Shown piece after piece: positions 5,398 through 6,893 of a stretch of 6,893 nucleotides of DNA. The notes under the pieces are model-generated. The model had not been told where the DNA came from, ran no database searches, and worked only from the letters and a program-made list of their open reading frames with translations. The position numbers were made by a program, and so were the translations under genes. The first letter of the stretch is position 1. Every line of letters starts with the position of its first letter. Source of the stretch: an uncultured Lentisphaeria bacterium (lineage in GTDB: Bacteria; Verrucomicrobiota; Lentisphaeria; Victivallales; Victivallaceae); NCBI GenBank assembly GCA_949298665.1, contig CASFXO010000178.1, positions 1-6,893 on the forward strand, written 5' to 3'.

Positions 5398-6309
5398 TTA
5401 TGCTTTCTCCCCGTCGGAGGCGGGATTGCCGAAGTGTCGGCGATATTCCAGCGGAGTCATGCCGCTTTCCCGTCGGAAAGCTGCGGCAAAATAATTCTGC
5501 CTGGAAAAACCGCACTGCTTATATATGTACTTGACGGAATGCGAAGTGTTTTTCAGCAGTTCCCGGGCATATTCCAGGCGGCGGTTCCGCAACGCCGTGG
5601 CGATGCCGCCTCCGGTTTCCCGGGAAAATACCGTATTCAGATAATTGGCATTGAGCTTCAACTCTTCGGCCAGGTAACGCAGATCAAAATGATGGTAGTA
5701 GAAATTCATCTCGATCAACATGCGGATCTGATCCACCAGCGCGTCGGCGGACCGCCCTCCTCCGGAGGCCCGGTCGCTCTGCCAGTGCGCCCCCCCCAGC
5801 AGTTCCATGCCGAGCGTCACCAGATTGAAGAATTTCACCGAGGACACTCCCGGATCCTGCCGTGAGAGAAACCGCTCGCATTCGCGCTGCTGGAGCCGGA
5901 ATCGGCTCGCCTGCACCGGCGTAAGCACCACCGCCGCATAAGGACGCCGCGCCTCCTTTCCCTGACGGCCTCCCAGCTCCTGCAGCGGCCGTACCAGATG
6001 ACGTCCCGCCGCATCGACGAAATGCCAGATCAGACCGCTGTGCATGCATCCCCGGGGATCGGTATACACAAAGCGATGCTCCACATTCGGATTGATCAGC
6101 AGCAGCGTATTTTCCCGGCACAGCAGCGGCGGACACCCGGTAATCCGCAACGTGCAGCAGGCCCGTTCCACCAGAATCAGATGATAGGCCGGATGGGTGT
6201 GCCGGGACGGAACGAATCCCGAAGGAAAAACGGGATGATGTCCCTTGACTCCCTCCGGAACCAGATGATACGGGACGCCGTCCCACAACAGGGTGATTTC
6301 CGCACTCAT
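5398..6309 (-). CDS. AraC-family transcriptional regulator with N-terminal cupin-like sensor
   Basis: The 303-residue protein has the common AraC/XylS layout. The N-terminal cupin-like effector domain (about 1-110) has conserved-type histidines in PSRHTHPAYHLILVERA (34-50) and LLINPNVEHRF (70-80). A linker follows. The C-terminal DNA-binding domain (about 190-293) contains two helix-turn-helix units. The first is FDLRYLAEELKLNANYLNTV (208-227). The second is VKYIYKQCGFSRQNYFAAAF (259-278), followed by the family signature FRRESGMTPLEYRR (278-291). Such regulators usually sense sugars and activate nearby catabolic genes; the ligand is unknown here. The start at 6309 is favoured by AAGAGGTGG (6320-6312) just upstream and a promoter at 6334-6362. 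A longer reading from 6711 would run antisense through the prepilin gene and its promoter. The gene converges on the esterase and diverges from the prepilin-like gene. Confidence 0.95.
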   Translation of the reverse strand: MSAEITLLWDGVPYHLVPEGVKGHHPVFPSGFVPSRHTHPAYHLILVERACCTLRITGCPPLLCRENTLLLINPNVEHRFVYTDPRGCMHSGLIWHFVDAAGRHLVRPLQELGGRQGKEARRPYAAVVLTPVQASRFRLQQRECERFLSRQDPGVSSVKFFNLVTLGMELLGGAHWQSDRASGGGRSADALVDQIRMLIEMNFYYHHFDLRYLAEELKLNANYLNTVFSRETGGGIATALRNRRLEYARELLKNTSHSVKYIYKQCGFSRQNYFAAAFRRESGMTPLEYRRHFGNPASDGEKA

Positions 6310-6333
6310 ATCCACCTCTTTCCGTTGCCGGAC

Positions 6334-6362
6334 AATATAACGGCGACAAACCGCAATGACAA
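6334..6362 (-). promoter_or_regulatory. Strong sigma70-like promoter of the AraC-family gene
   Basis: On the minus strand, TTGTCA (6362-6357, 5 of 6 matches) and TATATT (6339-6334, 5 of 6 matches) are separated by exactly 17 bases. The start of transcription would fall near 6327, leaving a short leader of about 18 bases with the Shine-Dalgarno site at 6320-6312. This is the best promoter match in the window. Confidence 0.7.
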
Positions 6363-6386
6363 TCCCGGGACCTGACAAAATCGTCA
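6357..6386. repeat. TGACAA direct repeats and dyad at the AraC -35 region (possible operator)
   Basis: TGACAA occurs at 6357-6362, where it is the complement of the -35 hexamer of the AraC promoter, and again at 6373-6378, 16 bases further on. The second copy also forms a dyad TGAC-N6-GTCA (6373-6386). AraC-type proteins often bind paired direct repeats with spacing of this order, so an autoregulatory operator is plausible. This is inferred from pattern and position only. Confidence 0.4.
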
Positions 6387-6397
6387 AAAAGCACCTG

Positions 6398-6426
6398 TTT
6401 TTCATCATTTTTTTCATTATTTTTTT
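6398..6426. promoter_or_regulatory. Three helically phased T-tracts upstream of the prepilin-gene -10
   Basis: T-runs of 5, 7 and 7 bases (6398-6402, 6408-6414, 6420-6426) are separated by CATCA-like spacers, with centres 11 and 12 bases apart. Runs phased near the helical repeat are expected to bend DNA. They lie immediately upstream of a perfect TATAAT and between the two divergent promoters. The role (curved DNA, UP-like element or binding site for a nucleoid protein) is inferred. Confidence 0.5.
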
Positions 6427-6429
6427 CAC

Positions 6430-6435
6430 TATAAT
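6430..6435 (+). promoter_or_regulatory. Consensus -10 element for the prepilin-like gene
   Basis: A perfect TATAAT lies about 60 bases before the ATG at 6496. At the proper distance upstream there is only T-rich sequence and no good -35 hexamer, so recruitment may depend on the phased T-tracts or an activator. The flanking CACT (6427-6430) and AGTG (6440-6443) form a small dyad around the hexamer. Confidence 0.55.
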
Positions 6436-6495
6436 ATTCAGTGAAAGATCTCCATGCGGCTCCGGCAAATCCCGGTCAAGCGGAAAGGATACGAG

Positions 6496-6893
6496 ATGAC
6501 CCGAAAAACATTCACCCTGATTGAACTGCTGGTGGTGATCGCGATCATCGCCATACTGGCCTCCATGCTGCTGCCCGGCCTGAACAAGGCCCGCCAGACC
6601 GCGCGCCGGATCAGCTGCATCAACACGCTCAAACAGCTCGGCCATTACAACGCATTCTACCAGCTCGACAGCGGCGATTTCTTCTATGCCCATCAGCAGG
6701 AGAACTTTCAATTCAGCGGCGAGAGGAAAAAACTGTACTGGGTCGGCGCGCTGGGATATTTGAAGTATGTTCAGTCCGCCCGGGAATTCCTGTGCCCGGA
6801 AGCGAAAGCGGACCTCAGTTCCAACCGCAGCGATCTGCTCAAATCCAAAGCCTATCGCAACATCGCCACCTATCCGATTTCCAGTGCCCTGAC
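6496..6893 (+). CDS. Prepilin-type N-terminal cleavage/methylation protein, pseudopilin-like (3' end outside window)
   Basis: 132 full codons are visible and the frame runs off the right edge. The N-terminus is a type IV prepilin / type II secretion pseudopilin signal: a short basic leader MTRKT, then FTLIELLVVIAIIAILASML. The prepilin peptidase would cut before Phe6, and Glu10 sits at the +5 position. The helix continues to LLPGLNKARQTARRISC and then CINTLKQLG (41-49), the conserved continuation of the DUF1559-like and Lentisphaerae pseudopilin families. A later FLCPEA (98-103) resembles the Cys-Pro motif often seen in such proteins. The product should be an inner-membrane-anchored or secreted pilin-like protein whose exact role is not known. 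The -1 residue is Thr rather than the usual Gly. The start is set by GGAAAGGA (6482-6489), 6 bases before the ATG. The gene is divergent from the AraC-family gene, with which it shares a 186-base spacer. Confidence 0.92.
   Translation, partial: MTRKTFTLIELLVVIAIIAILASMLLPGLNKARQTARRISCINTLKQLGHYNAFYQLDSGDFFYAHQQENFQFSGERKKLYWVGALGYLKYVQSAREFLCPEAKADLSSNRSDLLKSKAYRNIATYPISSAL

Noticed and set aside
6310..6711. Extension of the AraC-family protein by 134 residues
   Set aside because: The extension would be antisense to the prepilin-like gene and cross both divergent promoters. The ATG at 6309 has its own Shine-Dalgarno site and promoter.

Overview
The window looks like a carbohydrate-scavenging region from a GC-rich Gram-negative bacterium of the Planctomycetes-Verrucomicrobia-Chlamydiae group, most plausibly a Lentisphaerae (Victivallis-like) relative. 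The main reasons are the type IV prepilin-like protein at the right edge (residues 6-20 FTLIELLVVIAIIAI, then SMLLPGLNKAR and CINTLKQLG), a style greatly expanded in Lentisphaerae and Planctomycetes, and the glycan genes without any SusC/SusD pair. The taxonomic assignment is an inference from gene style, not a database match. Strong Shine-Dalgarno sequences and sigma70-like promoters can be read in front of several genes.

Layout, left to right. (1) Bases 2-190 are the last 62 codons of a protein ending in a probable beta-sandwich domain, closed by a good intrinsic terminator. (2) A 308-base gap holds that terminator and a candidate promoter. It leads to a complete D-isomer-specific 2-hydroxyacid dehydrogenase (499-1518, +), followed by a strong bidirectional terminator shared with the convergent gene. 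(3) On the minus strand, an MFS transporter (4276 to 3032, GTG start) and a cytoplasmic GH29 alpha-L-fucosidase (2893 to 1616) form a probable two-gene operon. (4) Divergent from it is a secreted SGNH-type carbohydrate esterase (4548-5360, +; SASA/CE6-like). The 271-base divergent spacer holds candidate promoters and two dyad-symmetric elements. (5) An AraC-family regulator (6309 to 5398, -) converges on the esterase. (6) Divergent from the regulator, a prepilin-like protein starts at 6496 and runs off the window.

A working model, inferred from content and context: the exported esterase removes acetyl groups from a decorated glycan, the MFS permease imports a fucose-containing sugar, and the cytoplasmic fucosidase releases L-fucose. 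The AraC protein has an N-terminal cupin-like sensor and may control itself, the prepilin-like gene and perhaps the sugar genes. The dehydrogenase has an intact catalytic Arg-Glu-His triad but an unusual nucleotide-binding loop, and its substrate is not evident.

No RNA genes, CRISPR arrays, insertion sequences or attachment sites were seen. I found no clear evidence of a wholly new system. The most interesting signals are the regulatory architecture of the two divergent spacers and the non-canonical features of the dehydrogenase and prepilin.
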